From assembly GCF_902364355.1 (NCBI RefSeq), contig NZ_CABJDK010000013.1, positions 13,018-37,290 of the forward strand: 24,273 nt of DNA, read 5' to 3'. This DNA comes from Collinsella aerofaciens (GTDB lineage Bacteria; Actinomycetota; Coriobacteriia; Coriobacteriales; Coriobacteriaceae). The notes under the pieces were generated by a model that saw only the letters and a program-made list of their open reading frames with translations, did not search any database and was not told the origin of the DNA. This document shows positions 7,592 to 15,338 of this stretch, in pieces; the stretch's first letter is position 1, and every line of letters starts with the position of its first letter. The translations under genes and the position numbers were made by a program.

Positions 7592-7678
7592 CCATACGTC
7601 AAATATGAGGCAATTGAATCCGTAGCGTTTGTCCCAAATCTTAAGTATTTGTTCGACAGAACGGCCCCTGCCGGCTCC

Positions 7679-7715
7679 TGCTAGACTGGTAGATTCCCAA
7701 CCGTCCATCCAGGAG
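7679..7715 (+). promoter_or_regulatory. Extended -10 and ribosome binding site of the nuclease gene
   Basis: TGCTAGACT at 7679-7687 fits an extended -10 (TGn plus a TATAAT-like hexamer). No good -35 is visible. AGGAG at 7711-7715 lies 5 nt before the ATG at 7721 and fixes that start. Confidence 0.4.
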
Positions 7716-7720
7716 CCTCC

Positions 7721-8701
7721 ATGTCGCGCAAGTCCGCCTACAAGCAAGCACTTTCCATCGGCACCGCCGTGGTGCTGGGGTTTGCGTTGTTCACAGGGTC
7801 GCTCGACGGGGCGCCCAGACTACTCTCGCCGCAAAGTGATGAGCAGGCGGTAGCCCTGGCCGAGAAGCAAGACGAGAGTCCCAGCCGCACTGACGACGAG
7901 GCAGACCTGGTTGCCCGGCTCGAATCGGGAACAGCGAGCTCCTCGGACTCTCAAAATAGCCAAGACTCTGGCGATGGCTCCGATTCCGCCGCAACCGGCA
8001 CCGGTGACGACGCATCCGCAAACAGCGCCACCCCCATCGACGAGGTCGAAAACCCCGACCTCGACCGCGCCCGTGGCGTATACCTCAGCAGCATTCCTGA
8101 CTACGCGGGTAACCCCTATGTTGCCCTGCGCGCCGATAGCACGCACCCGCTCGGCACGCCGTCATTCACGCTCGATGAATACGAGCGCGCTACAGAAGAG
8201 GGTTGCTTTAAGAAGTTCTCCAAGCTCGACAGCCTGGGCCGCACCCGCAAAGCGCTCGCCTGCGTGGGCCCCGAATTACTCGGTCAAGGCGAGCGCGGCG
8301 ATATCTCGCGTATCCATCCCGCTGGATGGCGCCAGCAGCGCTACGACTTTATTCCGGGCCAGAGTCTCTACAACCGCTGCCACCTTATCGCCTGGTCGCT
8401 TTGCGGCGAAAACGCCAACCGCAAAAATCTCCTCACCGGCACGCGCTATCTCAACGAGACAGGCATGCTGCCGTTTGAGGAGCAGATTCTCGGCTACATC
8501 CGCGACACGGGCAACCACGTGCTCTATCGCGTCACGCCTATGTATAACGAAGAGGAACTTGTCTGCCGCGGCGTGCGCCTTGAGGCGCAATCGGTCGAGG
8601 ACCACGGCAAGACCCTCTGCTTCCACGTATATTGCTACAACCTGCAGCCGCATGTGCAGATCGACTACACCACCGGCCGCAACCAGGCCTCGGGAGACTA
8701 G
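7721..8701 (+). CDS. Secreted or membrane-anchored DNA/RNA non-specific endonuclease (EndA/DNA-entry nuclease type)
   Basis: A 326-residue protein. A hydrophobic segment at about residues 9-26 after a basic N-terminus acts as signal peptide or anchor. A low-complexity Ser/Asp/Glu-rich stretch (about 46-112) follows, then a beta-beta-alpha metal nuclease domain (about 115-318). The catalytic region reads YNRCHLIAWSL, with His221 the likely general base and Asn236 in NANRKNLLTG the likely metal ligand. Serratia-type nucleases have DRGH here; NRCH is, as I recall it, the usual form in the EndA-like branch of Gram-positives. It would cut nucleic acid outside the membrane, for nutrient use or DNA uptake. 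It stands alone, with no competence genes nearby, and an extended -10 precedes it. Confidence 0.88.
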   Translation: MSRKSAYKQALSIGTAVVLGFALFTGSLDGAPRLLSPQSDEQAVALAEKQDESPSRTDDEADLVARLESGTASSSDSQNSQDSGDGSDSAATGTGDDASANSATPIDEVENPDLDRARGVYLSSIPDYAGNPYVALRADSTHPLGTPSFTLDEYERATEEGCFKKFSKLDSLGRTRKALACVGPELLGQGERGDISRIHPAGWRQQRYDFIPGQSLYNRCHLIAWSLCGENANRKNLLTGTRYLNETGMLPFEEQILGYIRDTGNHVLYRVTPMYNEEELVCRGVRLEAQSVEDHGKTLCFHVYCYNLQPHVQIDYTTGRNQASGD

Positions 8702-8760
8702 GGCCGATCAAGCTGCCCCAAAACCTAACATGATCCGTTTTCCTCCGTCCCCCAGGGATC

Positions 8761-8796
8761 AAAAAGGGCCGCTCTGGATTGCCCAGAGCGGCCCTT
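8761..8796 (-). terminator. Intrinsic terminator of the EF-G-like gene (bidirectional)
   Basis: GGGCCGCTCTGG (8766-8777) pairs perfectly with CCAGAGCGGCCC (8783-8794). On the minus strand five T's follow the stem, so it mainly serves the EF-G-like gene ending at 8831. It lies between convergent genes and may also stop transcription from the nuclease. Confidence 0.85.
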
Positions 8797-8830
8797 GCAT
8801 CGACATGTATGTTGCAGGCAAAATCACACG

Positions 8831-10906
8831 CTACTTGGCGCGACCCTCCTCATAGCGCTCGACCAGCTTGGTCTGAACGTCATAGGGCACCTGCTCGTAG
8901 CCGGCGGGCTTCATGGTAAAGTCGCCCGTGCCGCGCGTGATAGAGCGCAGACGAGTCGAGTAATCCGTCAACTCGGCGAGAGGCGCCTGTGCGATGACCA
9001 CGGTGTCGCCGCGCTCATCGGTCTCCATGCCCGTCACGCGACCGCGCGATGCCGAGATGTCGCCCATCACGGCGCCGGCGTAGCTCTCGGGGATAGTCAC
9101 CGTGATTTCCTCGATGGGCTCCAGCACCACCGGGTCGGCATCGGCGCATGCCTTGCGCAGGCCGATGCGAGCCGCCGCGCGAAACGCCATCTCGTTGGAG
9201 TCGACGCTGTGATACGAGCCGTCGTACACAGCCACGCGAATGCCCGTGAGCGGATAGCCGGCAATAATACCGTCCTTCATGGTCTCCTGGACACCCTTGT
9301 CCACGGCGGGGATCAGCGAGCGCGGAATGCGGCCGCCCACGACCTCGTCCACAAACTCATAGCCATCGCTCGTGCCGTCGGGCCCAATGAGCGGCTCCAC
9401 GCGCAGCCAGCAGTCGCCGTACTGACCGGCGCCACCGGTTTGCTTCTTGTGGCGACCCTGGGCGCTCGCCGTGCGGCGGATGGTCTCGCGATATGGAATG
9501 CGGATCGGCACGCTCTTGGCTACGACCTTGGTGCGATCCTCCAAACGATTGAGCAGCACCGAAACCTGCGCCTCACCAACGGCGGAGATAATGGTCTGGC
9601 CGGTCTCCTCGTCGCGGTCGATGCTCATGGTCGGATCGGCCTTGCAGGCCTTCTCGATAAACGTGTAGAGCTTCTCTTCGTCGCCGCGATTCTCGGCCTC
9701 GATGGCAATGCGGTACTGCGAGTTGGGGAACTTAAACGCCGCAGCCTCGACCTTGCCGGTAATCGAGAGCGTATCGCCCGTCTCGGCCGCCAGCTTGGGT
9801 GCCACGATAATGTCGCCGGCATAGGCGTGACCGACCTCGGTCATATCGCGGCCGCACATCACATACAGGTGAGCCAGACGGTCGCCCTTGCGGGTACGCG
9901 CGTTGATCAGCTCAAGACCCGGCTCAAGCGTACCCGTCAGCACCTTGATAAAGCTGATGCGACCCTGCTGCGGATCGGCCAGGGTCTTAAACACAAACGC
10001 CACCGGACGGTCATCGTCGCTCGAAATCTTGAGCGAATCGCCGTCGATAAGCGGCATCTCGCCGTAGTCGGTCGGCGCCGGGAAGTACGTCGCGATGTCG
10101 TCCATCAGCGAGTTGACGCCCTGCTCCTTAATGCAATCGCCCGCAAAGACCGGCACAAAGATGCGCTCGGCAATCGCCTTCGACAGCAAGCCCTCAAGCT
10201 CCTCCTGCGTCAGTGTCTCCTCGCCTTCCAGGTACTTCATCATCAGCTCATCGTCGGCCTCGGCCACCAACTCGCACAGATGGTCATGGGCCTCCTCGGC
10301 CTGGGCACGATACTCCTCGGGAATCTCCGACTCAACGGCTTCGGTGCCGTTGCAATGGCGCGCCTTCATGCGCACCAGGTCGATGATGCCGTCAAAGTCC
10401 TCGCCCTCGCCCCAGGGAAGGGTCACGGCGCCCAGGCGCGTGCCAAAGCGCTCCTGCAGCAGGTCCATCGTGGTCGCAAAGCTGGCCTCGGAGCGCGACA
10501 GGCGGTTTACGAACACCGCACGCGCCAGGCGCAGGTCCTCGGCGGCATACCAGAGCTTAACCGTCGTAGGCTGCGGGCCGGCCTCGGCGTCGACCACAAA
10601 CAGAGCCGTCTCGCAGACGCTCATCGCGGCAAAGGCGTCGCCGATAAAATCGGGGTAGCACGGGGCATCGAGCACATTGATGCGCGCGCCCTTCCAGTCG
10701 ATCGGCGCGATGGTCGTCGAGATGGAAAACGCACGCTTGACCTCTTCGGGGTCATAGTCGAGCGTGGGCTTGGTGCCGTCGTGGCCGCCCAGGCGGGCGG
10801 TCTTGCCGGAAAGGTGGAGCATGGCTTCGGCGAGTGAAGTCTTGCCCACCCCGCCTTGGCCTACGAGCACCACGTTCCTTACGTTACCGGTCTTGGGAGC
10901 ACCCAT
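8831..10906 (-). CDS. Elongation factor G-like protein (EF-G2 type) with degenerate GTPase motifs
   Basis: A 691-residue protein with the full EF-G domain order: G domain (about 1-285), domain II (about 300-390), domain III (about 395-470), domain IV beginning PYRETIRR and including KQTGGAGQYG (about 471-600), and domain V. The P-loop GQGGVGKTS (16-24) is intact. The switch II DTPGH motif is DAPCY (80-84), NKxD is NRLS (134-137), and the usual GSA element is GDC (256-258). Canonical GTP hydrolysis is therefore doubtful. It resembles the second, EF-G-like protein of many Actinobacteria, whose role is not settled, rather than the essential translocase. GGAGG lies upstream of the ATG at 10906. 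It appears monocistronic. Confidence 0.9.
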   Translation of the reverse strand: MGAPKTGNVRNVVLVGQGGVGKTSLAEAMLHLSGKTARLGGHDGTKPTLDYDPEEVKRAFSISTTIAPIDWKGARINVLDAPCYPDFIGDAFAAMSVCETALFVVDAEAGPQPTTVKLWYAAEDLRLARAVFVNRLSRSEASFATTMDLLQERFGTRLGAVTLPWGEGEDFDGIIDLVRMKARHCNGTEAVESEIPEEYRAQAEEAHDHLCELVAEADDELMMKYLEGEETLTQEELEGLLSKAIAERIFVPVFAGDCIKEQGVNSLMDDIATYFPAPTDYGEMPLIDGDSLKISSDDDRPVAFVFKTLADPQQGRISFIKVLTGTLEPGLELINARTRKGDRLAHLYVMCGRDMTEVGHAYAGDIIVAPKLAAETGDTLSITGKVEAAAFKFPNSQYRIAIEAENRGDEEKLYTFIEKACKADPTMSIDRDEETGQTIISAVGEAQVSVLLNRLEDRTKVVAKSVPIRIPYRETIRRTASAQGRHKKQTGGAGQYGDCWLRVEPLIGPDGTSDGYEFVDEVVGGRIPRSLIPAVDKGVQETMKDGIIAGYPLTGIRVAVYDGSYHSVDSNEMAFRAAARIGLRKACADADPVVLEPIEEITVTIPESYAGAVMGDISASRGRVTGMETDERGDTVVIAQAPLAELTDYSTRLRSITRGTGDFTMKPAGYEQVPYDVQTKLVERYEEGRAK

Positions 10907-11216
10907 GATGACCTCCTTGCAGGGCCGCGCGCAATGCGCGACGCCAACGGGGAGAGTTCGCGGTCGGTGCCATCCCGGGAGCAGCATGGTCGGCAGCCGA
11001 GCCGACTCACCCTCCAAATGTCCTATGCCACCACCCTACCCTCACGGGCGACCGTCCATGCACACCTTTCGGCACACGTATGAATACAGGCGGCGAGAGG
11101 AAGAGACAAGCTTGTGAGGCGATTATTGAACCCCGTCGATGCAAACAAAAAGCCGCCACAGACCGTAAGACCTGCGGCGGCTTCGCCTCAATTAATAGTT
11201 GAGTAAATACCTGAGC
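10907..11216. promoter_or_regulatory. Intergenic region upstream of the EF-G-like gene
   Basis: A 310-nt gap without a credible gene. A possible minus-strand promoter has TTGTCT at 11104-11109 and TATTCA at 11081-11086 with a 17-bp spacer, which would leave a long 5' leader of about 170 nt before the ATG at 10906. The right end holds the ABC operon terminator. Confidence 0.35.
11147..11183 (-). terminator. Intrinsic terminator of the amino acid ABC transporter operon
   Basis: On the minus strand AAGCCGCC (from 11183-11176) pairs with GGCGGCTT (11157-11150), and the T run at 11151-11147 follows. The stem begins about 33 nt past the ATPase stop. Confidence 0.85.
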
Positions 11217-11981
11217 CTATCCCTCGATACGGCTCAAGAACTCACGGGTGCGCTGCTCGCGCGGATGGTCGATGACCTGCTCGGCAGGACCCTCCTCGAC
11301 AATACGACCGCCATCCATAAAGACCACGCGGTCGGCAACATCGCGCGCAAACTGCATTGCGTGGGTCACGATCACCATCGTCATATTCTGCGCGGCAAGG
11401 TCCTTAATGACACGCAGCACCTCGGCCGTCAGCTCGGGATCGAGTGCCGAGGTCGGCTCGTCAAAGAACAGGATCTCCGGATCGAGCGCCAAGGCGCGGG
11501 CGATACTCACACGCTGTTGCTGGCCGCCCGAAAGCTCACATGGCACCTTGTTCTCGTTGCCCGTAAGCCCCATTTGCGCAATCAGCTCGTGAGCGCGGGC
11601 TTCCGCCTGCTCGCGCGGACGCTTAAGCACACGAATCGGCGCATCGATGATGTTTTTCATCACGGTATAGTGCGGGAACAGATTGTAGTTCTGAAACACC
11701 AGGCCAAACCGCGAGCGCGCTTGCTTGGGCACATCGCCCTTCGCATAGACCGCGCCCGAACCCGCATCCGTCGCAACGGCAAGGTCTCCAAACGAGAGCG
11801 AGCCTCCGTCGAGTGTCTCGAGCAGCGTGGCACACCGCAGCAGCGTGGACTTGCCGCCACCCGAAGGTCCGATAATCGCCACGACCTCGCCACGCTTCAC
11901 CTCAAGCGAGATATCCTTGAGCACCTCATTGCCGCCAAACGCCTTACGCGCGTTCGATATATTCATTACCGAATTAATCAT
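11217..11981 (-). CDS. Polar amino acid ABC transporter, ATP-binding protein
   Basis: A 254-residue ATPase of the His/Gln/Arg (PAAT) transporter family. It has Walker A GPSGGGKS (38-45), a Q-loop glutamine near residue 97, the signature LSGGQ (150-154), and Walker B LFFDEP (171-176) followed by a D-loop and switch His in THAMQ. It would energise uptake through the permease encoded just upstream. The ATG overlaps the permease stop by 8 bases (ATGATTAA), indicating coupled translation. It is the last gene of the operon and is followed by a strong terminator. The specific amino acid cannot be read from this subunit. About 20 residues around 66-86 form a short insertion after the first beta hairpin, which I think is normal variation. 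Confidence 0.95.
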   Translation of the reverse strand: MINSVMNISNARKAFGGNEVLKDISLEVKRGEVVAIIGPSGGGKSTLLRCATLLETLDGGSLSFGDLAVATDAGSGAVYAKGDVPKQARSRFGLVFQNYNLFPHYTVMKNIIDAPIRVLKRPREQAEARAHELIAQMGLTGNENKVPCELSGGQQQRVSIARALALDPEILFFDEPTSALDPELTAEVLRVIKDLAAQNMTMVIVTHAMQFARDVADRVVFMDGGRIVEEGPAEQVIDHPREQRTREFLSRIEG

Positions 11982-12627
11982 GGTAGTAATCCAATTTTTT
12001 CTCGGCAGCGCCCAGCAGCATCTCGACGACGAAGTTAAAGACCCAGTAGATCAGCGCCGCGATTGCAAACGGCACCATGCTCACCTGCGAGGCGACCAGC
12101 GCCTTGGCCGTCGAGAACATCTCACCCACGCCAATGGCAAACGCCAGCGACGTGTCCTTGACCAGTGTGATGATCTCGTTGCCCATCGCCGGCAGAATAC
12201 GCTTGGCGACCTGCGGCATCACGATATACAGAAACGTCTGCATGCGCGAGTAGCCCAGCACCTCGGCTGCCTCGTATTGACCGCGAGGAATGGACTGCAG
12301 GCCCGAGCGATAGATCTCGGCAAAGTAACCGGCGTAGTTGATGATGAACGCCACAACGCACGCCGTCCACTTGGAATCGGGTGTGAGCGAAATGCCGAAC
12401 ACGTAATACGGGGCAAAGTAAATGGCAAACATCTGCAGCATGAGCGGCGTACCGCGCATGACCGAGATATAGATGCGCGCAATCCAGCGGAGCGGCGCAA
12501 TTTTGCTCATGCGCATAAACGCCACGGGGATTCCCAGCGGAATCGATCCCAACAGCGTCAGCACAAACAACTGCAAACTGACCAAGAAACCCTGGCCAAG
12601 CATCTGCATCATGACCTGAATAGACAT
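11974..12627 (-). CDS. Polar amino acid ABC transporter, permease
   Basis: A 217-residue integral membrane protein of the His/Glu/Gln/Arg/opine permease family. Hydrophobic segments are visible near residues 10-35, 50-75, 85-105 and 180-205. The cytoplasmic EAA loop that contacts the ATPase begins EAAEVLGYSRMQTF. One permease gene is present, so it probably works as a homodimer. The ATG at 12627 shares a base with the binding-protein stop (TAATG); an in-frame TTG at 12642 is less likely. It is the middle gene of a binding protein-permease-ATPase operon, the usual order for this family. Confidence 0.94.
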   Translation of the reverse strand: MSIQVMMQMLGQGFLVSLQLFVLTLLGSIPLGIPVAFMRMSKIAPLRWIARIYISVMRGTPLMLQMFAIYFAPYYVFGISLTPDSKWTACVVAFIINYAGYFAEIYRSGLQSIPRGQYEAAEVLGYSRMQTFLYIVMPQVAKRILPAMGNEIITLVKDTSLAFAIGVGEMFSTAKALVASQVSMVPFAIAALIYWVFNFVVEMLLGAAEKKLDYYHD

Positions 12628-13487
12628 TACTTGAGCACCCAATTATCGAAAGATAGACCATAGCTTGAATACTTGTCGCACAGGTCCTTAACCGTGCCGT
12701 CCTCGTAGAGCGCCTTGAGCGACTCGGTCACGGCGTCGGCCGACTTGGTGTCGCCCTTCTTAAAGCCGACGGCGTAGTGCTCGCTGGACAGCGGCTCATC
12801 AAGCTGCGTATAAGCATCGGGCTTGGCGGCAAGCTGATACTGGGCAATCGAAAGGTCGCAAGCCACGGCATCGACCGCGCCGCTCTCGAGCTGCATAAAG
12901 GCCGTGTTGTACTCGCCGATCGTGTCGAGCGTGGCAAACGTCGCCGCCAGATCCTTCTGGTCACCCTCAAGCACGTCCTGCGCAGCGGAATCAGTCTGGG
13001 TAATCACAGTCTTGCCGGCAAGATCGTCCCAGCCCTTGATGCCCGCATCCTTCTTGACCACCAGCACCTGCTCGTTGAGCATGTACGGCTCGGAGAACGT
13101 GTAGTCGTCCTCACGGCCCTCCATGGTAAAGCCGTTCCAGATGCAGTTGATGGCGCCAGAGTTGAGCAGCGTGTCCTTGGCATCCCAATCGATGGCCTCG
13201 TATTTGACCTCCCAGCCCTGCTTATCGGCAACAGCCTTGGCCAGATCGAGATCAAAGCCGGTGTACTCGCCGTCGTCGCCCACAAAACCGTACGGAGGAT
13301 AGGACTTATCAAAGCCCACCACGAGCTTCTTGGACTCCGCAGCGCCCTTCACATCCTTGGCCGCGGCAGAGCCAGCAGCGGAGCCCTTGCCGGCACCACC
13401 GCCGCAACCGACAAGACCAAGGCCAAGCACCGTGGCGAGCGAGCCGGCTAGACCAACAAACTGACGACGAGACATATCGGTATTCAT
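12627..13487 (-). CDS. Amino acid ABC transporter substrate-binding lipoprotein (Tat-type signal)
   Basis: A 286-residue family 3 solute-binding protein. The N-terminus carries a twin-arginine motif SRRQFVG (residues 6-12), a hydrophobic stretch, and a lipobox LVGC with Cys28. It is thus predicted to be exported folded by Tat and anchored by lipid outside the membrane. A Gly/Ala/Ser/Lys-rich linker follows, then the binding domain starting KLVVGFDKSYPPYGF. The motif YTGFDLDLAKAVA is typical of polar amino acid binders. The ATG at 13487 follows AAGGGGGAA. It is first in the operon, downstream of a promoter with CACTTTA-type palindromes. The ligand (such as cystine, glutamine, arginine or glutamate) is undetermined. 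Confidence 0.94.
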   Translation of the reverse strand: MNTDMSRRQFVGLAGSLATVLGLGLVGCGGGAGKGSAAGSAAAKDVKGAAESKKLVVGFDKSYPPYGFVGDDGEYTGFDLDLAKAVADKQGWEVKYEAIDWDAKDTLLNSGAINCIWNGFTMEGREDDYTFSEPYMLNEQVLVVKKDAGIKGWDDLAGKTVITQTDSAAQDVLEGDQKDLAATFATLDTIGEYNTAFMQLESGAVDAVACDLSIAQYQLAAKPDAYTQLDEPLSSEHYAVGFKKGDTKSADAVTESLKALYEDGTVKDLCDKYSSYGLSFDNWVLK

Positions 13488-13505
13488 GGTATTCCCCCTT
13501 GATGG

Positions 13506-13572
13506 CACTTTAGTTAGGTAAAGTGAGTCATGTAACGTTCAGAATCATACACTTTAGTGAGATGGAGTACAA
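13506..13572 (-). promoter_or_regulatory. Promoter and candidate operators of the amino acid ABC operon
   Basis: On the minus strand TATGAT (13549-13544) preceded by TG makes a good -10, and TTGTAC (13572-13567) is a modest -35, 17-bp spacer. A palindrome CACTTTAGTG (13550-13559) lies within the spacer. A second, CACTTTA-N6-TAAAGTG (13506-13525), lies just downstream of the expected start. The shared CACTTTA half-site suggests a dimeric regulator that blocks the promoter, possibly sensing the transported amino acid. The regulator is not encoded nearby. Confidence 0.55.
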
Positions 13573-13578
13573 GGGAAG

Positions 13579-13719
13579 GTTTGCCCGCCGGGCGCCGGGG
13601 CAGGGGTTAAGTTTGCTGCTCTACAGTCCTGCTCACGACGGAGAGCACATTAAGTGCTCTCCTGTTCGTGCGGAACTCGCGACAAACTTAACCCCTGCCC
13701 CGGCGCCCGGCGGGCAAAC
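13579..13719. repeat. Long inverted repeat, REPIN/MITE-like element
   Basis: The 37-nt arm at 13579-13615 is the perfect reverse complement of 13683-13719. The 67-nt centre holds a second hairpin, GGAGAGCAC (13640-13648) with GTGCTCTCC (13654-13662), extended by CACGA (13634-13638) and TCGTG (13666-13670). Each arm contains a GC-rich self-complementary part (around CCCGCCGGGC) and a GGGGTTAAG core. It lies between the ABC promoter and rlmD, without a coding gene. The form fits a REP doublet or a small non-autonomous element. No transposase is in the window. Confidence 0.8.
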
Positions 13720-13781
13720 GTCGTTGGACTTATCACTGACATGAAATGGGCGCTTGCATATCGTCTGCTAGCTTGGCACGG

Positions 13782-13812
13782 TACAATGCTTTCAGATTTC
13801 AATTTGCAAATT
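13782..13812 (+). promoter_or_regulatory. Candidate promoter and palindrome upstream of rlmD
   Basis: TACAAT at 13782-13787 is a good -10, without a convincing -35. The 12-bp perfect palindrome AATTTGCAAATT (13801-13812) lies between it and the ATG at 13827, in the likely leader. It could be an operator or chance AT-rich symmetry. Confidence 0.35.
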
Positions 13813-13826
13813 AGTGGGGTTAATTC

Positions 13827-15260
13827 ATGGCAGAATCTCGTGCGGAGCGTAAGGCTCGTCGTGCTTTGATCGAGGCGGCTGAGGGGTCGAAGGAGGAGAA
13901 ATCTTCTAAGAGATCCAAGTCTTCTAAAGCTGCAAAAAGCAAAGCTAAGACCAAGCGTTCTGACTCTCGTCGGGGCGGGGACAAAGCGCCTCGGACTCGT
14001 TCCAAGCGTCCGCATAATGATTCGGTTCCGTCTGCGCATAAGGCTGTGGATCCCAAGTCTCCTTGTTCCATCATGAAAGCTTGCGGTGGGTGCACGGCAC
14101 TCAATCGTCCTTATAAAAAGCAGTTGGCAGCTAAGCAGGCTGCTATGGAGGAGCTTTTTGCTGCTCTTTGCGGGCGCGAGGGTATTAGCGTCGACCCCAT
14201 TCGCGGTATGGGAGTCACCCTGGGCGACCCGGGCAAATATCCTGCGCCGCGTGGCTTTCGTCATAAGGCTGCCACTCCCTTTGCTCCCGGTAAGGAGGGC
14301 GCCGTCCGTTGCGGTTTCTTTGAGCGCGGCACGCACAAGATCGTTGCCGTACCCGAATGCCCCGTCGAGGCACCGGGCGCCCGTCAGATTCTCAACGGCA
14401 TCGCACGCGAAGCTGAGCGGCTGCATATTCCCGCCTTTAATGAGGACAAGCATCTTGGTTTGCTTCGCTATGCCGTCGTCCGCTGCGGTTGGCATACCGA
14501 CCAGGTCATGGTCACGCTCGTGACCGCTCAGCGCGACTTGCCGCATGCGCAGGAGTTCTTTGAGGCTGTCGCCGCACTCAATCCGCACATCGTCACCGTC
14601 GCCCAAAACATCAACGGACGTCCCGGCAACGCCATCCTCGGCGAGGAAACCCGCATTGTATATGGCGCCGAGTGCATGCGCGACCAGCTGCTCGGCTGCG
14701 AGTTCGATATCTCCCCCACCGCGTTCTACCAGACCAACCCGCAGCAGACCGAGCTGCTCTATCAGCTCGCGATTGACGGCATGGACCTGCAGCAGGGCGA
14801 CGTACTCATGGATGCCTATTGCGGTAGCGGAACTATCGGTCTGTGCGCCGCGAAGGATGCCCAGGACAGAGGCGTCGGCATTATGCTGCTCGGCGTGGAG
14901 CGCAACCCGGCGAGCGTTGCCGACGCACGCCGCAATGCCGAGCTCAACGGCCTCACCCGCAGCGCCTGGTTTATGGCCGACGATGCGACCGACTATATCC
15001 TCGATGCCGCCGACAACAACGAACGCGTCGACATTCTTTCCATCGACCCGCCGCGCGCCGGCTCCACGCCCGAGTTCCTCGAAGCTGCCTGCGCACTTAA
15101 ACCGCGCCGCATCACCTATATCAGCTGCAACCCCGTGACTCAAGAGCGCGACCTGCATCAGCTCCTCGACGGAGGCTATCGCCTGCTCAAGATCACGCCT
15201 GTCGACATGTTCCCCCATACCGACCACACCGAAACCGTAGCGGTCCTCGAGCGCCGCTAA
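13827..15260 (+). CDS. rlmD: SAM-dependent RNA (uracil-C5) methyltransferase, TrmA/RlmC/RlmD family
   Basis: A 477-residue protein. Residues 1-75 are a Lys/Ser/Arg-rich, probably disordered extension. Cys80, Cys86 and Cys89 (C-X5-C-X2-C) plus a later Cys in PECPVE fit the [4Fe-4S] site of RlmD-type enzymes. The Rossmann domain shows DAYCGSGTIGLCA for SAM binding and DPPRAG. The catalytic nucleophile is Cys434 in SCNP. It should form 5-methyluridine in rRNA, most likely U1939 of 23S rRNA. RlmC or a tRNA target cannot be excluded, as several paralogues exist in related genomes. Codons up to about 14330 favour T endings (CGT, GCT, TCT), whereas later ones favour C endings. A GTGGGG sequence precedes the ATG. 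Confidence 0.88.
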   Translation: MAESRAERKARRALIEAAEGSKEEKSSKRSKSSKAAKSKAKTKRSDSRRGGDKAPRTRSKRPHNDSVPSAHKAVDPKSPCSIMKACGGCTALNRPYKKQLAAKQAAMEELFAALCGREGISVDPIRGMGVTLGDPGKYPAPRGFRHKAATPFAPGKEGAVRCGFFERGTHKIVAVPECPVEAPGARQILNGIAREAERLHIPAFNEDKHLGLLRYAVVRCGWHTDQVMVTLVTAQRDLPHAQEFFEAVAALNPHIVTVAQNINGRPGNAILGEETRIVYGAECMRDQLLGCEFDISPTAFYQTNPQQTELLYQLAIDGMDLQQGDVLMDAYCGSGTIGLCAAKDAQDRGVGIMLLGVERNPASVADARRNAELNGLTRSAWFMADDATDYILDAADNNERVDILSIDPPRAGSTPEFLEAACALKPRRITYISCNPVTQERDLHQLLDGGYRLLKITPVDMFPHTDHTETVAVLERR

Positions 15261-15288
15261 TCCACCCCGGTAGATTTTCGAGACAAGA

Positions 15289-15318
15289 AAGGGGGCGGCC
15301 CGTCTGGACCGCCCCCTT
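15289..15318. terminator. Bidirectional terminator between rlmD and the PHP gene
   Basis: AAGGGGGCGG (15289-15298) pairs with CCGCCCCCTT (15309-15318) around a 10-nt loop. It lies between the convergent stops at 15260 and 15339 and can serve both genes. T tracts are short on both sides. Confidence 0.7.
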
Positions 15319-15338
15319 CGCTTGGTTTATGAACTCCG

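Noticed and set aside
8795..10837. A 680-codon plus-strand open frame opposite the EF-G-like gene
   Set aside because: The minus-strand frame has unmistakable EF-G domains. The plus frame is rich in His, Arg, Leu and Gly without motifs, typical of an antisense shadow.
13579..13719. CRISPR array or insertion sequence
   Set aside because: There are only two inverted arms rather than regularly spaced direct repeats, and no transposase frame or cas gene is present.
13650..15227. A 525-codon minus-strand open frame opposite rlmD
   Set aside because: It runs through the palindromic element and is antisense to a gene with complete Fe-S, SAM and catalytic motifs.
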